From: Tetrapyrgos nigripes
Lineage: Eukaryota > Basidiomycota > Agaricomycetes > Agaricales > Campanellaceae
DNA length: 64,000 nt
Assembly: GCA_013368315.1 (NCBI GenBank)
Contig: JAACJM010000046.1
Span: 186,001 to 250,000 of the forward strand
Reading direction: 5' to 3'
Shown here: positions 43,132 through 55,231 of the stretch, piece by piece
How the letters are laid out: the number at the start of each line of letters is the position of its first letter
How positions within the stretch are numbered: position 1 is the first letter of the stretch
The notes under the pieces: model-generated
What the model saw: only the letters and a program-made list of their open reading frames with translations
Told to the model about the DNA's origin: nothing
Database searches by the model: none
Program-made: the position numbers and the translations under genes

Positions 43132-45470
43132 TTGCCATCGCTGCTACACCATAACTGCGTTTCCATGGCAGAGCTACAAGACCTGATCCAGTTGCAGTCT
43201 GGAGCCCCCAGGCTTCACAGGGGCTGTTCCACCAACAAGACAACCAACCCCAGCCAGGACCAGCCTGTTCCCGCTAGGCATCTCACTTGTGTCATCCCCA
43301 AGGTTCTGGAGGAAGATGATGCCAATGAGTCTGACACAGTCAAATCTGAGGATGAGGACAATGCTGTGGTGGTGGGATGTCTGGGCAATTGGGCAAATGC
43401 TTGTGGTGCCCTACCAGTCTCACAATCCAGCATAAAGTTCATACCAAGGAACAGACTGGGCCGCACCAAACAAGCTCCTCTTGCCAACGCTAAGCATCCT
43501 CTGGTCTATCGGATGCTGGGGACCTCTGTGTCTCCAGCATTGAGGTCTGGCTACTCTGACCTCACTGTGGGTGAGGCAGGCAGAACTCTTCCTGCAGACG
43601 ATCCTCAGGAAGCTGCTGCAGCTGCTTCGCAGTCTGTTCCTGAACCCTCCCATGGTCAGAAGCACCATGTTCCACACACTGGTGAGTCACTTTACCTGAT
43701 TCCCTTCAGGCAACTAATTGCATGTAGCTGCATCACAGACTACAGCAGGCTCATCCCAATGCCAATCTCTAGGTGCTCCAAATGCCAGTGTGTATTTCCA
43801 TACCTTCCTTTGTTCAACCTAGAACTCAACCTCACCTAGGCGAGCATGCAGACAGGAATTCGGAGCCTTCCAAAGGACCCGAGCAGCTTTCTTTGCATCT
43901 GGATCCCTCCTTTCCCCAAGGCATTCAGGGTTTCTCTGTTCCAGCAGCCGACTCTCCTGGTTTTTCTTGCCATGAATGAGATGTCACCCCGGTCCCGAGT
44001 GTGCATTGTGAAAAACCAGCTCTGGATGATTTCCAAGGTGGCATCCCCTGGCAGGAGGACATCACGCCTATTCCAGTTGATCATCATCTTCAGATTACCC
44101 CAGTTGGCATTCAGGATTGATTCCCCTGGCTAGCAAAGAGCAAAGGTCCTGTGCGACCTCGCCTTCAGCATTCCGTTGGTCCCACCAATCCTGTCTGCCA
44201 TTCCCCCATGGGTCTGCCTTCTCCATCTTGGCGCCATCCACACAAACAATTTTGTCAATCTCCTCCACAGACCAGTGGCAGCAAGTGAAAGGCCACCGCC
44301 CCAATTGTTATTGAAACCACATCCAAAGACAACAATGCTGATGTGCATGACGAAGGATGGGACCTCATGGAAGCCAGTCCAGCACTTGCAAAGAAGGCCA
44401 GGAAGGCTCGTCAAAAGGTGACAAAGTCAAAGTCAAGGAAGGTGAAGAAGACTGAGATGAAAAGGGCCTGCTTTGCCATCTTGTCAGATTCCAAATCAGA
44501 GGCCTCTGACTGGGACACAAACTCAAGTTCTGGATTGTCAGATGTACCCTACCCTCTTCCTCGTTCCAAAGGGAGGAAGACCTCATGTAAACACTCAAAT
44601 TCAAAGTCCAAGTCATCGAGATCCAAACACAAGGCGAAAACCAAGTCAAAATCTCAGTCAAAGGACTCTGACTCAGAATCATCCCAAGAATCATCCCCAT
44701 ACTCCTCTGATGACGACTCTACAGATGAAGACGATGTCCCATCCCGATCCCTTCCTGAATCATCTTTCACACCACCCCAGGCTGTTTGCAACCACTTCCA
44801 AGGCAGGTGCAAGTACGCCTTGCTGATCACTGCACTTGCTCTGTGACTCATGAGAAACTTCACTTGTGTTCTCAAGGATGGGGTCATCACAGCACCTCCT
44901 CTGACTGACCTAGTCAAATCAGACATTCCAGACATTGCCAAGCAGATTCACATTCTTTTCATGAACAACTTCATTTATGAAAAGCAGAAGAAAGTTGGTG
45001 GTGCAGTGGCAAGGGTTCGGGCAAAAGATTTCTACTTGTTCATCATGTCATGCTACAATGCAAAGAACTTCAGATTCAAATTCCCCACTTGGGTCTACCA
45101 CATTCAGACCACCATCTGAAAATGGGAAGCAGCTCCCAAGCGTTGGCAGGTGTCAATTTGGAAGGTTAAACAGCACGTCTGGAAGGAACACCATGCTGAG
45201 ATTCAGGTGCAGATCTCCAAGTTTCACAAGACCCTTCCAGCAGGTACCTACTCCTACTTGATGTTGTGGATCAAAGAGAATCATCACCGCTATCTCCCTA
45301 AACCCCCTCCAGTACCACTGTCCAAACCGAGCAGCAGTTCATCGTCCTTTCAGCTGAAACTGGCAAAACACAACCTCCTCTGTTTTATCTGTGGTCTCGA
45401 CAACCATGGTCACAATGAGCACAAGCCCAACTCAAGGAGGGACTACCTTACGAAATCAGGATGATCCAGA
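43132..45470 (+). pseudogene. DIRS gag region, interrupted
   Basis: The first part (43132-43839) is a 235-codon frame, which may continue through a GTGAGT donor at about 43681. A second frame opens at 44343 and, through TGA stops at 44844-44846 and 45117-45119, continues to 45464. It is Lys/Ser/Asp-rich (KSKSSRSKHKAKTKSK, YSSDDDSTDEDD), then has a capsid-like region, then CFICGLDNHGHNEH, a C-x2-C-x4-H-x4-H zinc-finger-like motif. A further Cys/His cluster (CSFAHVCGHCGSDSH) lies at about 45500-45570 in another frame. Comparable basic/acidic low-complexity followed by Cys motifs is present in the third DIRS copy at 59841-61187. Probably an RNA-binding structural protein. Confidence 0.6.
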
Positions 45471-47348
45471 TGCTTCGTTTGCATTGGCTACAATGGGAAT
45501 GGCTGTGACTGAGACACCAAGTCCTGCAGTTTTGCCCACGTCTGTGGACATTGTGGATCTGATTCCCACACATCTCAAACTCATACCAGCATCAACACAA
45601 AACCGGGGGAGGCCTTTGGAACTCGATGAAGACCTTTTCCCCATTGTCACTAGGCTCAAGCCTGATGCTTGGGAAGAACTTCTCAATGCCTCAGGAGGTT
45701 TTGAAAGATTCACTGAGGTACTGAAAGGCCTCAGAGAAGGGTTTCTCATCGATGTCAAAAACTACCAACTATCACAACCACCCCTCTGCATCCACATTCA
45801 GCCTTGATAAAGAAGTCACACAAGGACGTGTATTCCGCAGTCTCAAACCTGAATATCTGCAATCAAAGATCAGTCATTTTTGTATGGCACCTATGTCTGT
45901 TGTTCAGCAACATGTCAATAAATTTTGTGTTATCGTTAATCATTCTCATTCCAAATCCTGACTTCCCCGTCACATCCTCACCAAGATCAAACCTGTTCAT
46001 GTCCACAGCAATCACACTCTCAACGAAAATTCCCCCATACAATCACCTACTCCCATCATTGTCAATCCCGAAACCTTCTCTGTCAACCCTCTTATTGATA
46101 TGGACAAGTTATAGTGTGCTTGGGGTACCTTTTCTCAGTGTTGGCTCTTAGTAGCTAATGCTCCCACAGGTACACAAGCCACTGTGTTTGATGTTGATTC
46201 AGCCTTTAGAAACATCCCTATTTACCCTTCAGCCCATTGCTTTGTAGCACTGTTTTTCAAAGGCCTGGTGTATCTTGACCAGTGCCTTAATTTTGGCAAA
46301 GCATCCTCACCAGGCATCTGGAGCATTGTCACTGACATGATGGTCCATGTACTTCTATTTTTACAGTGTCGAGGCCTTGGTCAAGTGGATTGATGACTTC
46401 TTCTTCTGCTACCCAAAGAAGACTAACGACAATGGCAGTTATTCTTATTCTTATGACAAAAAACTTATATGGGATATAGCTGCCTATCTCGGCTGGCCAT
46501 GGGCAATCACAAAATTTGTTCACTTTGCATTCATTTTCCTATACATTGGCTTCTCATGGGATATCGCCAACAGAATCGTGGAACTTCCTCTGAGTAAGAA
46601 GGAAAAATATGCCAAGAAGATCAACAATTGGCTGGATGCAACAGACCACAGCAAGGAGGAAGCTGAATTCTTAGTTGGTACCTTACAGCATGTCACTCTT
46701 GTTGCTCCACAGGGCTGAGCATACCTTGCTTCTCTTCACTGATTCACCTCTGGATTCCCTGTCCACTCCTCATCAATCATTTGCCACAAATCCTCTGTGG
46801 CCATTCGCGATGACATAATATGGTGGCTCAATGAACTCAATAAACCTTTTCTCGGTCTTCACATAATAAACCCTCCAGAGGTCAATGAATCTGTTTCGAC
46901 TTCTTGGGGCATAGGGCTCATTTTCAACAAGAAATGGTTAGCTTGGGAGTTCAAGGAAGGATAGAGAGGTGAAGGTCATCACATTGGCTGGGCTGAGATG
47001 ATTGCAGTTGAATTGGCCATACTCACGCTTGCAGCCTCTCATGTCCATCATTCACACATCCATATCTGTTCAGACAACAAAGGAGTGGTGGGAGCTCTCA
47101 ATGCAGGCTACTCAAGAGGGAAGGAACAGAATGCATCCTTGTGAAGGATAGCATCCACTATGCAACAACATTCCATTTGGATGTTGATAGAGTGGATTCC
47201 GAGCAAACAGAATCCAGCTGACGAACCTTCACAAGGGATCTTGAAAAACAGGAAAGCTATACATGGATACCTGCCTAGAATTCCATGCCAAATATCCCTG
47301 TTCCTCAATAGTCATATCCTTTGTAATGACCTGCGCATTGTGGACTAG
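45471..47348 (+). pseudogene. DIRS reverse transcriptase and RNase H
   Basis: RT shows FDVDSAFRNIPIYPSAHC (about 46190), LNFGKASSPGIWS (about 46290) and the active site VKWIDDFFFC (about 46385-46410), a variant of the F/Y-x-DD box. The conserved segment IGFSWDIANRIVELP follows. RNase H appears as TSWGIGLIFNKKWLAWEF, HICSDNKGVVGALNAGYSRG, and WIPSKQNPADEPSQGI after it. The product needs several frame changes (near 46090, 46340, 46720, 46960), and the Asp that should precede STSWGIG is missing. The gene is dead. Confidence 0.78.
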
Positions 47349-47743
47349 CAACTTATTTCATATGAAGTGTACAAAGTATGTAATATTAGCAAAATGATGA
47401 ATCTTGAGAAACCTCCATAATTTTTTCCGAGCTAATAAACATTCCCAATGTACATGATAAGAACAAAGTGACGAGAAAGTCCAAAAAATTACAAGCAATC
47501 AAACCAAACAAACAAACCTTTCTCTCCACCACAAACCACCTTCAAAATCCACAAAATGCTCCTCTCTTCCTGCCAGCTACGCTGATTACGACTGCTTCAA
47601 AACCATGCGAAACCAAGCCCTCTCTGAACAAGTGGCCAAGGCGTTATCTGGAGGCGTAAAGGATAGCACATTGAAACAGTGCCAACAAGATGTGAACAAA
47701 TATGTGAATTGGTGCAAGGACATCGGCCTCCAACCAGACGAGG

Positions 47744-48231
47744 TGTCAAGGTTGTCGATACACTCAATAACCACCCAAGTCACACAATATGAAAAAGCCG
47801 GTTACAAGAGAATAGATTGGTCAAAAAGAGATAAAGAGATAGAGAAAGTAAGCGTAGTAAAAGTACGGAGCGGAGACGAAGTGAACGAACTAAGGAATAG
47901 GTTACAGAGATCACAGGTATATAAGTAAAATATGAACAGATGGGAAAGAGTAAGTAATAATAGACAGTATCTTGTGGAAACGTCAAGGGCGAGAGAGTAA
48001 TGAGTTAAATATGGATAGATGAAGGTACTGGATCATAAGGAATGATTGACAGTGAGAATGTCCGTGGAGATAGGAAGCGGAGGAAATAAGAGTGTGAGTC
48101 ATAGATCTATGGGGATGGTAACTATAGACGATGATGGGAAATGGTTGATGTTTATGGGGTTAAAGTGGGAGGTAGGTAGTAAGAGGAAAAGAATAGAAAG
48201 GAAATGATAAGGCGGGGAGCGATTCATGACA
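47744..48231 (-). repeat. Gyp2 LTR, left copy (3' LTR in coding sense)
   Basis: 488 bp. It lacks 19 bp (TGACTAGGCTCTACACTGC) present in the right LTR and in Gyp1, bounded by GC, so this copy has a small deletion. It retains CpG at five sites where the right copy has TpG or CpA. Confidence 0.96.
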
Positions 48232-48243
48232 TTACCCCCTCTT

Positions 48244-48771
48244 TTAGGACGAGCTTTCACCGGAGCTCGGCAAGCTACTTTTCCAGTGTCTCGCCCATTG
48301 TTTGCGAAGTCGTCTGTCCACGTCTCCCTCACTCAGCCAGTACTTCGTTAAGTTGTCCCATCCAGTCGTGTAGTTTGTCATACTCCACCTGGGATCGTTC
48401 CAGTCTGTTAAGTCCCCCCACTCTGTCGTGTTGGTTGCCGTACCCCAGCCCGCTCCATTGTCGTTATTATCATATTGTAGGGCGATGTGTGCGCCCCATA
48501 CACTGCCGTCTCCCCATCCAAGGTTCCCTCTGTGTTCCGCACGTAGGGACGTCCACTGAACTACACATCTAGCTTGATGTCCTCTGCCCAATCTACATCG
48601 TCCTGGTCCATCCTCTCCCCCCCATGTGCAGCGTTGACACCCGTTATGAGGTCCTTGGTGTTGTTTTGAAAGTCGGCATTGACGTCCTGAGCGCTTCCCG
48701 TAGGTGCAACGCCCCCTGTTGGTTGGGTGTGTGTGATGGATGATGGTATCAGTGGAGGAAGTAGTCGACAT
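48244..48771 (-). CDS. Extra ORF beside the 3' LTR of Gyp2 with two Cys/His modules
   Basis: 175 codons, homologue of 18237-18797 in Gyp1. All nine Cys/His of the paired modules are kept (C22, C32, H38, H42, C45, C48, C59, H65, C69), although many other residues differ, including insertions in the Gly/Trp/Asn-rich part. Compared with Gyp1, the true start (MENDRTTSI, about 48841) is separated from the rest by a one-base indel. The ORF as listed therefore starts at an internal ATG and this copy is probably damaged. Conservation of the metal-ligand pattern argues that the ORF was under selection before insertion. Confidence 0.55.
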   Translation of the reverse strand: MSTTSSTDTIIHHTHPTNRGRCTYGKRSGRQCRLSKQHQGPHNGCQRCTWGGEDGPGRCRLGRGHQARCVVQWTSLRAEHRGNLGWGDGSVWGAHIALQYDNNDNGAGWGTATNTTEWGDLTDWNDPRWSMTNYTTGWDNLTKYWLSEGDVDRRLRKQWARHWKSSLPSSGESSS

Positions 48772-48934
48772 TGCGATAGCAGGAGTGTGAGTGAGTGTTT
48801 GTTTGACTGGTATCGATGGATGTGGTTCTATCGTTCTCCATTGTGGACAGGGATCTTTTATAGCTGTTGGTTTGTATATGTAAATGTTGAGCGGTCAGGT
48901 CATCATTCGGAGACGGGTTTGACAGTAGACGCCG

Positions 48935-50812
48935 TTAATGAGGGAATGCGATCGATGAATGATGACAAAACTCTGAGTTCAATTGCCAAGTGGGGTGGGA
49001 AGGGGGGCATAGAATACTAGTGGTTCGTAACAGTGTTTCTCCTCGGAGTTGTGCTTTCGCTTGAAGTACGCGAGTACTCCGCCATATATCTTTCATGGTG
49101 ATTCCTAGTGAACGCACCAATGTTCCGGGGCGTATCAGGTTTTTGGGTCGATACGCATTTGGATGCTGTTGGTGGAAGGTTTCGATCATCTCCTTCACCT
49201 TCATCAATCCTGACGCCGGTTCCCATGAATTCTCTGAGTCAGCATAGTCCAACCATTTGACAAGATATTGTACTCCCTGACGGTTCCTCGTTGGTTTCGA
49301 ATCTAGAATTGCTTCCACATCATATTCATTGTCTTCGGGAAGTAACTCAGCCAGTTCTCCCAGATAGTTCACTCCATGAGCTTCGGTTTCTTTGTACGGC
49401 GATAGGAGTGAAGCGTGGAACACTGGATGAATGCGCCAGCTACTCAGTAATTTGAGTCGGTAATTGACTTCACTGATAACATCAGTGATTTCAAATGGTC
49501 TGTGACGACGATTTGCCAACTTAGCTTTTGGCCTAGTTGTCTTCAAATTCTTTCCGTCTAGTAACACTTTGTCCCCAACTTTAAACTTCATCCCTTCGTT
49601 CATATAGTCCTTGTTTTGTTCTTTCATCAGTTCTGCCGCTGTCGCCAGACTTGCTTTCAGTTCCTCTCGAAGAGTATCTAAGTTCTGGAGGCGTTCTTCA
49701 ACCTTTGGTACGTGTGAAGTCGGATTGATGGAAGGGAAGAGTCGGGGTAGATATCCATGGAGTAGTTCGAACGGTGATTTCCCGGTTGCTGAGTGTACTT
49801 GGGTATTGTGGCAGAATTCGGCGTAAGGTAGGTATTTAACCCAATCGTCTTGGCGATAGTTACAGAAGGTTCGAAGGTATTGTTCGAGTTCTTGATTGAA
49901 CCTTTCTGTCTCGCCATCTGTTTGCGGATGATAAGCTGTACTGAGTGCCGAAGTGATACCTAACTTAGCGTATATCCCTTTCATTACTTGGCTTGTGAAT
50001 TGAGGTCCACGGTCAGATATCATTTTGTCCCACAAGCTGTATCGTCGCCAAGTGTTGTTGAACAATAGGTTAATTGTTCCGTCGCTATTGATATCCTTTT
50101 TGCATGGAGAGATGACAACTGTTTTTGTTGAACGGTCGACTGTGACGTGAATTGCATTAAAGCTGTCACATTCTGGCAGATCCGTGATGAAGTCGGTTGT
50201 AATTGTGCCAAAGGGTCGTTCCGGTATCTCGTTTGGAATTAGTGGTACATGTGCCAGGTGGTTATTTGCCTTGGTTAACTGACAGGTAGCGCATCCTTCA
50301 ACATAGTTACGAACAAATACTGACATACCAGGCCACCAGAATTCTCTACTGACGAGTTCATATGTTTTGAATCGTCCCAGGTGTCCTGCAGTAAGGCTGT
50401 CGTGATGCATTTTGACAATGTCTCGTCTGAGTTGTTGGTCGTTTGGGATGTAGATCTTCCCTCGGAACAAGACGATTCCGTCTTCGTAGTTCCATTCCTG
50501 TAGATTTTTTGCCAACGCGCATGGTCTGTTGTTAAAGATGGTTTGTAACGCACCTACGACTTCGGCATCCTTTTTTGGACATTCCTTAATCCGCCTCTTC
50601 AATTCTGTATCTCCTATTGCAGTTACCGTTCCTGGCCTTGTCACTCGAATCCTGAAGAACCTGGGGTCAAGCAAAACCCTATCTTTGTTGTCGTTCTCGA
50701 CCCCCTCTTTATGATCTGATCTCCGAGAGAGTGGGTCACTTCGGTTCAAGTTCCCGGGTTTGTGGGTAAGCGTAAAATCGAATCTGGTCAGAAACAGAGC
50801 CATTCTTGCTTG
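48935..50812 (-). pseudogene. Gyp2 integrase with chromodomain
   Basis: 622 codons after the in-frame TGA at 50813. The end of RNase H is followed by the HHCC zinc-binding domain (MHHDSLTAGHLGRF ... CATCQLTK, about residues 125-175), the catalytic core with D (TTDFITDLPE), D (ISDRGPQF) and E (DGETERFNQELEQ), and at about residues 490-535 a chromodomain with the aromatic cage region (YLVKWLDYADSENSWEPAS). Nearly intact. Integrase inserts element cDNA, and chromodomains of this class bind histone marks and steer integration to heterochromatin, consistent with the crowded setting. Confidence 0.95.
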
Positions 50813-52477
50813 TCATCGGCTGAGTTTCTGAGCAGTGGTGAAGTATCGAAGGTTGTTGTGATCGGTCAAGATTTCGATGGTATGTGGTCCGCCCTTCAGG
50901 TAGTGCCGCCAGGCTTCAAGTCCGTGTATAATTGCTAACAATTCTTTATCGTGAATGTCGTAATTCCGTTCGGTTTCGGATAAAGCTTTTGACAGGTAGG
51001 CTACTGGACGCCCTTTATCATCCGGTCCTTGTTGTTGCAGGATACCTCCTGTAGCGTAGTCTGACGCATCAACTTCTACTCGGTACGGTTTAGAATGATC
51101 AGGCATGAGGAGGACTGGTGAAGTCGTAAACGTATCTTTGAGTGCTTGGAAAGCTCTTTGAGCTTCCTCAGACCATTCCCATGGATGCTCCTTTTTTGTG
51201 AGATTGAACAGTGGTCGTGTGATTTTTGAGAAGTCATGTATGAAGTGACGGTAAAAGTTTCTGAAGCCGAGGAATGATTGTATGTCTTTGACGTTTCGTG
51301 GAATTGGCCATTTGGTCACGCCTTCGACCTTGACTGGGTCCATTGCCAGTGTATTGTGTGAAATGATAAGGCCGAGGAACTCTACTGAATCAGTTTCAAA
51401 GGTACACTTTTCTGGTTTAGCGTACAAATCGTTATCGTGGAGTCGTGCCAGTACTTGTTTTACCATGTATCGATGTTCTTCTAGTGATTCCGTGAATATG
51501 AGAATATCGTCCATATAAATTACGACTTTTCCGGAGTCGATCAGGTCCTTGAATAGAGTGTTCATCATCGCTTGGAATGTAGCTGGAGAGTTCATAAGAC
51601 CGAAGAACATCACCGTTGGCTCGAAGAGGCCGCGGTTGGTTTTAAACGCCACTTTCCATTCATCTCCCTTTTTGATACGTACGTTGTTATATCCCCATCT
51701 AAGGTCGATTTTGGAAAACATCCGTGCCCCCTTTAGTTTGTCTACGAGTTCCGATATAAGTGGTAGGGGATATTCATTTTTGATGGTCCCTCTGTTTAAG
51801 GCACGATAGTCCTGTACTGGTCGTAGTTTTCCGTCTTTCTTTTTTACAAAGAAGAAAGGACTTGCCATAGGAGACTTCAATGGTCTTATATATCCCTTCT
51901 CTAGGTTCTCCTTGATGAATTCGTCAAGTTCCTTTTGTTCGTTTGGGGATAAAGGGTACGTTTTGCAGGGTCGTGGTTCAAAGTCCGGCTTTAGTTCGAT
52001 AGCATGATCCCATTCACCTCGTTTCAGTAATCGTTCTGAGGTTTGTTTGTCAAAGACTCGTAAGAACTGATGATATTGTGAAGGAATCTTATCTTTAAGA
52101 GGTACATTGATCTGAGTGTTTTGGGCTGCCTCTGCAAGTTCTTGTGCCTTTGTGAATCCCGCACGGATATTCAGGTTTGGTTGTCCTGGTGTTTCCTCGT
52201 CTACTCTTTCTTCATTCCCCAACAGTTCTTCCATTACGTCTTGTTCCCATTGTTTCGGGATCGTATCTCCTCCACAATCGTCTTCAGTAAAGATTGCCGT
52301 TTCCTCCGAACTTCGATGGAAGGATCGAATAGGAATCCGATGGTGTCGCCCTGCAATTTTTGATTGGGCGACTGGTTTAAATTGTCCAATCGGCTCCAAC
52401 CATTTGACTTGGTAATCTTTGTGATGGGTTCTTGGATCGACGACTGCGGATTTCAAAGGTTTCGTTTTAGTTTTCAA
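50813..52477 (-). pseudogene. Gyp2 reverse transcriptase and RNase H
   Basis: 554 codons. RT fingers and palm: SPMASPFFFVKKKDGKLRP, SKIDLRWGYNNVRIKKGDEW, VVIYMDDILIF with the YMDD active site. The thumb/connection is followed by RNase H (VEVDASDYATGGILQQQ, HDKELLAIIHGLEAWRHYL, LTDHNNLRYFT). It ends at a TGA that is CGA in Gyp1, so originally it was fused to integrase. Upstream it is out of frame with the protease because of a 2-bp deletion. The site at which element B entered Gyp1 is unoccupied here (about 51550). Confidence 0.95.
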
Positions 52478-53043
52478 ATGAAGAATAGGGATTCGCTATG
52501 GTACACGTTTCTGGGCATCTCGTCATGCCTATTCGCGATTCCGACCAGTCTATATCAGGGTTGTGTTCCTCTAACCAGTCGGTACCAAGGATTATATCAT
52601 GATCCCCAATGTCCGTCACGTAGAACTCAGCCTTTTCCTCGTGGTACGCCCTGTTGTCTCGAGAATAGATACGGAGATTTTGGATGGTGTATTCTCGTAC
52701 CCATCCCATAGTGTTTTCGGAGCCGTCAACGTTTCGTACTGGAAACGGTTTTTTGATAGGAAGAAGGGTGAGTTGATTTTCTTGTGCGAACCAGCTGTTG
52801 ATGATTATGCCTTCTGCACCGCTGTCTATTAGGGCATTTGCATCGATTTTTCGGCCAGTAACTTTGCCGATTAATTCAGTTTTGAGTGTGATTGATGGTA
52901 TCTGTCGGTTACGAGTGATTGCTGACATTCTTAATTCTGAAGGAAAGACTCACTCACTAGAGGGGTATAACACACTATATCAATTGTTCTTTAACTGTCC
53001 GGTGTACTGTTCTACTCCTACTGACGACGTAGCAGAGGAGTGA
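52467..53043 (-). pseudogene. Gyp2 protease
   Basis: Aspartic protease with LIDSGAEGIIINSWFA, a downstream VTDIGDHDIILGTDWLEEHN, and CPETC close to its end. It begins in the -1 frame relative to gag at the conserved GATTTTTGA overlapping the gag stop (about 53045). It would cleave the Gag-Pol precursor. Its last codons run out of frame owing to a 2-bp deletion against Gyp1. Confidence 0.88.
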
Positions 53044-53044
53044 T

Positions 53045-54562
53045 TCAAAAATCCAATTTAGACATAATGTCCTTTAAATAGACAGTTGCTTGTTCCTTTT
53101 CTTCTCCTTCTAGTCCTTTGACCCTGTTAACCATGTTGGAAATATCTTTGATTGTGTCTCGAGATGAAGACGTCTGGGCTACCGTTACCGGTGGTGAAGA
53201 TGCGGTTTCGGCTGTTCGAACAGCACGAGAGGAAAAGGTTCGGGAAGTGTTTTGAGATGACGTCCTCAGGAATGTCGGGCATTCATTGCTCATGTGTCCA
53301 GTTTGTCTACATATGAAGCATGCTCCTAATTTTCGGAGTCGGTCTCTTTCATCGGGTGTCAGTTTAGGTAATTGAGTGAAAGACGAGTTAGCACCTGGTC
53401 CCATATTCATAAGCGCATTGACGCTTGCTACCGTTCTTCCCTGAGACGGACTTGGACTACTCTTTGACGTTGAAGTAGTTTTCCAGCGTCCTTGTCTTTC
53501 TCGTTCCTTCAACCATTCTAAATGAAGCTCCACAGCTCTTTCCCTGTACTCCTCGAAGTCATCCCATTTTGGATACATTCTTCCAACTGCTTCTCGGAGT
53601 TTGGGTGGTAACCCATCCTGATAGAATTCCAACAATGCTGCTTCTCCGAATTCGGACTCTTCTCCGTATGTATCGAAGATGCTGTTGTAGCTGCTAATAT
53701 CCGTCCCTTTCATTCTAGCAAACTTGATCTTCGTCCTCGCCACATCTTCCGAGGCGAGAGCTTTGAAATCCTTTTTGAATCTATCACGTATCTGTTTCAA
53801 AGTTATCCATCTCCATTTCTCCGGTGTACTCGCCAAGTCCTCATCTTCCTCATCTTCATCTCGTTCTATCAATCTCTGCGTTGCCCAATCTCCTCCTTTT
53901 TCTCCCGTAAAGAACGACAGGAATAGCGAGACCTGACTTTCCTCAGTTGGATACTTGCCTTTATTCATGCGTAGATAGTTATTAAATAGGGCTAGCCATT
54001 GTTTTGCCTCACTACGTTCTCTATTGAAGGCGTCTGGTTTTCTTCCTCGTTCAGAAGTACCATTCGACCCGATAGGAGGTGTATCAGCCATGACCGAGTC
54101 GTTTGGATCTGATGGATTTGGAGAAGGAGGTGTAGGAGGGCGATGAGGGGCTATGGATGGTCCTTCAGCGGATGGAATGGTGGGTGAAGAAGGTGGGGGA
54201 GTGGGATCGTCTGGTTCTGATGGGTTATTGGGAGGGATTTCTGGTACTGGGTTAGATCCAGAAGGTTGGTTGGTAGGTGTAGAGGTTCCTTGGCCTGATT
54301 CGGTTTTAGGTTTTCGATGTGCCTTTTGAATTGCAAGTTCTTGGAGCTGGGTTATAACGTGTAACCAGTTCGGGAGTTCTACGTCAGTAAGTCGTTGAGT
54401 GTTGTATCTGTTTAGACACGGTTGTGTGGTGCATGGAACCCAAGGATCGTCACCGTTTTCAGGGATATAGGAGGCGTCTCGGTTTGATGCGGGATGGAAT
54501 ACGTGTGGTCAGTTGGCACAGTGGAGGTTCAGGTCTGCAGATGCGGATCGTCAATCGGTCAT
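53045..54562 (-). pseudogene. Gyp2 gag
   Basis: I place the start at 54562, where Gyp1 also has an ATG in frame; the longest uninterrupted part starts at 54091 (MADTPPIGSNGTSERGRKPD). The order is a Pro/Ser-rich linker, a capsid domain (WLALFNNYLRMNKGKYP, FFTGEKGGDWATQRL) and a CCHC knuckle, CFICRQTGHMSNECP. It ends KLDF-stop. Stops at 54551-54553 and 54509-54511 are TGA for CGA of Gyp1, so initiation would have to occur downstream in this copy. Confidence 0.88.
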
Positions 54563-55231
54563 ACACCAATTCTTTAAGAAAGGTAGTTGGGTCCTAGGAT
54601 AAAGGAGGATGCTAGACCATATTCGGGGGAAGGTGATGATGGGGAGTAGTCGATGTTTTCTCTGAGGAATAGAGGTCCTTCGATCTGAACCACTGTTTCT
54701 CCTGTATCGAAGTCCTCTTTCACTGTTATGTATGAAAACGTCGAGAGAACTACGTCACCTGAGGTAAGTTTCCACACCCAACGTCTTGTGCAAACGAAGT
54801 GTCGGTCAAAGCTCCAAGGATTCGCTCGTATATTTCTTCCGTGGGAGACCAAGTATTCGGTGTGCAAGATGTAACGAGGGAGGGGAAATGGAACCCGTTC
54901 GTAGTCACGAGGGGTTACAGCGGGTTCGATACGAATTCGGGGATGTGGGGTAGACAGAGTGAAAAAGGGATTTTTTGGGTTTCAATTACAGAACTGGTCG
55001 ACCACCTTACTCGGGTTTAACGAGTCTGGTATTATGTCTCGAGACTGTGTAGACGGGGGATGACCTCGTGTAACTGCTCCTTGAGCGGTTCACGCCTGCC
55101 AACCTGTGAGGCTCCTCACACAGGGTAGAGTTGCTGGGCTTCTGCAGCACCGTAGGGGAAGGATAGGGTAATAGGGAGGTTCGAATGCGATGGAAGGATT
55201 TGTGAGGTGGGTGTATGGGAGTTCGTTCAAG
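54563..55231 (-). other. Gyp2 leader between 5' LTR and gag
   Basis: 669 bp, about 211 bp longer than that of Gyp1. The extra part is mainly at 55000-55160 and includes CTGTGAGGCTCCTCACACAGG (about 55101), a hairpin with a 5-7 bp stem. It is unclear whether Gyp1 lost it or Gyp2 gained it. Confidence 0.6.
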
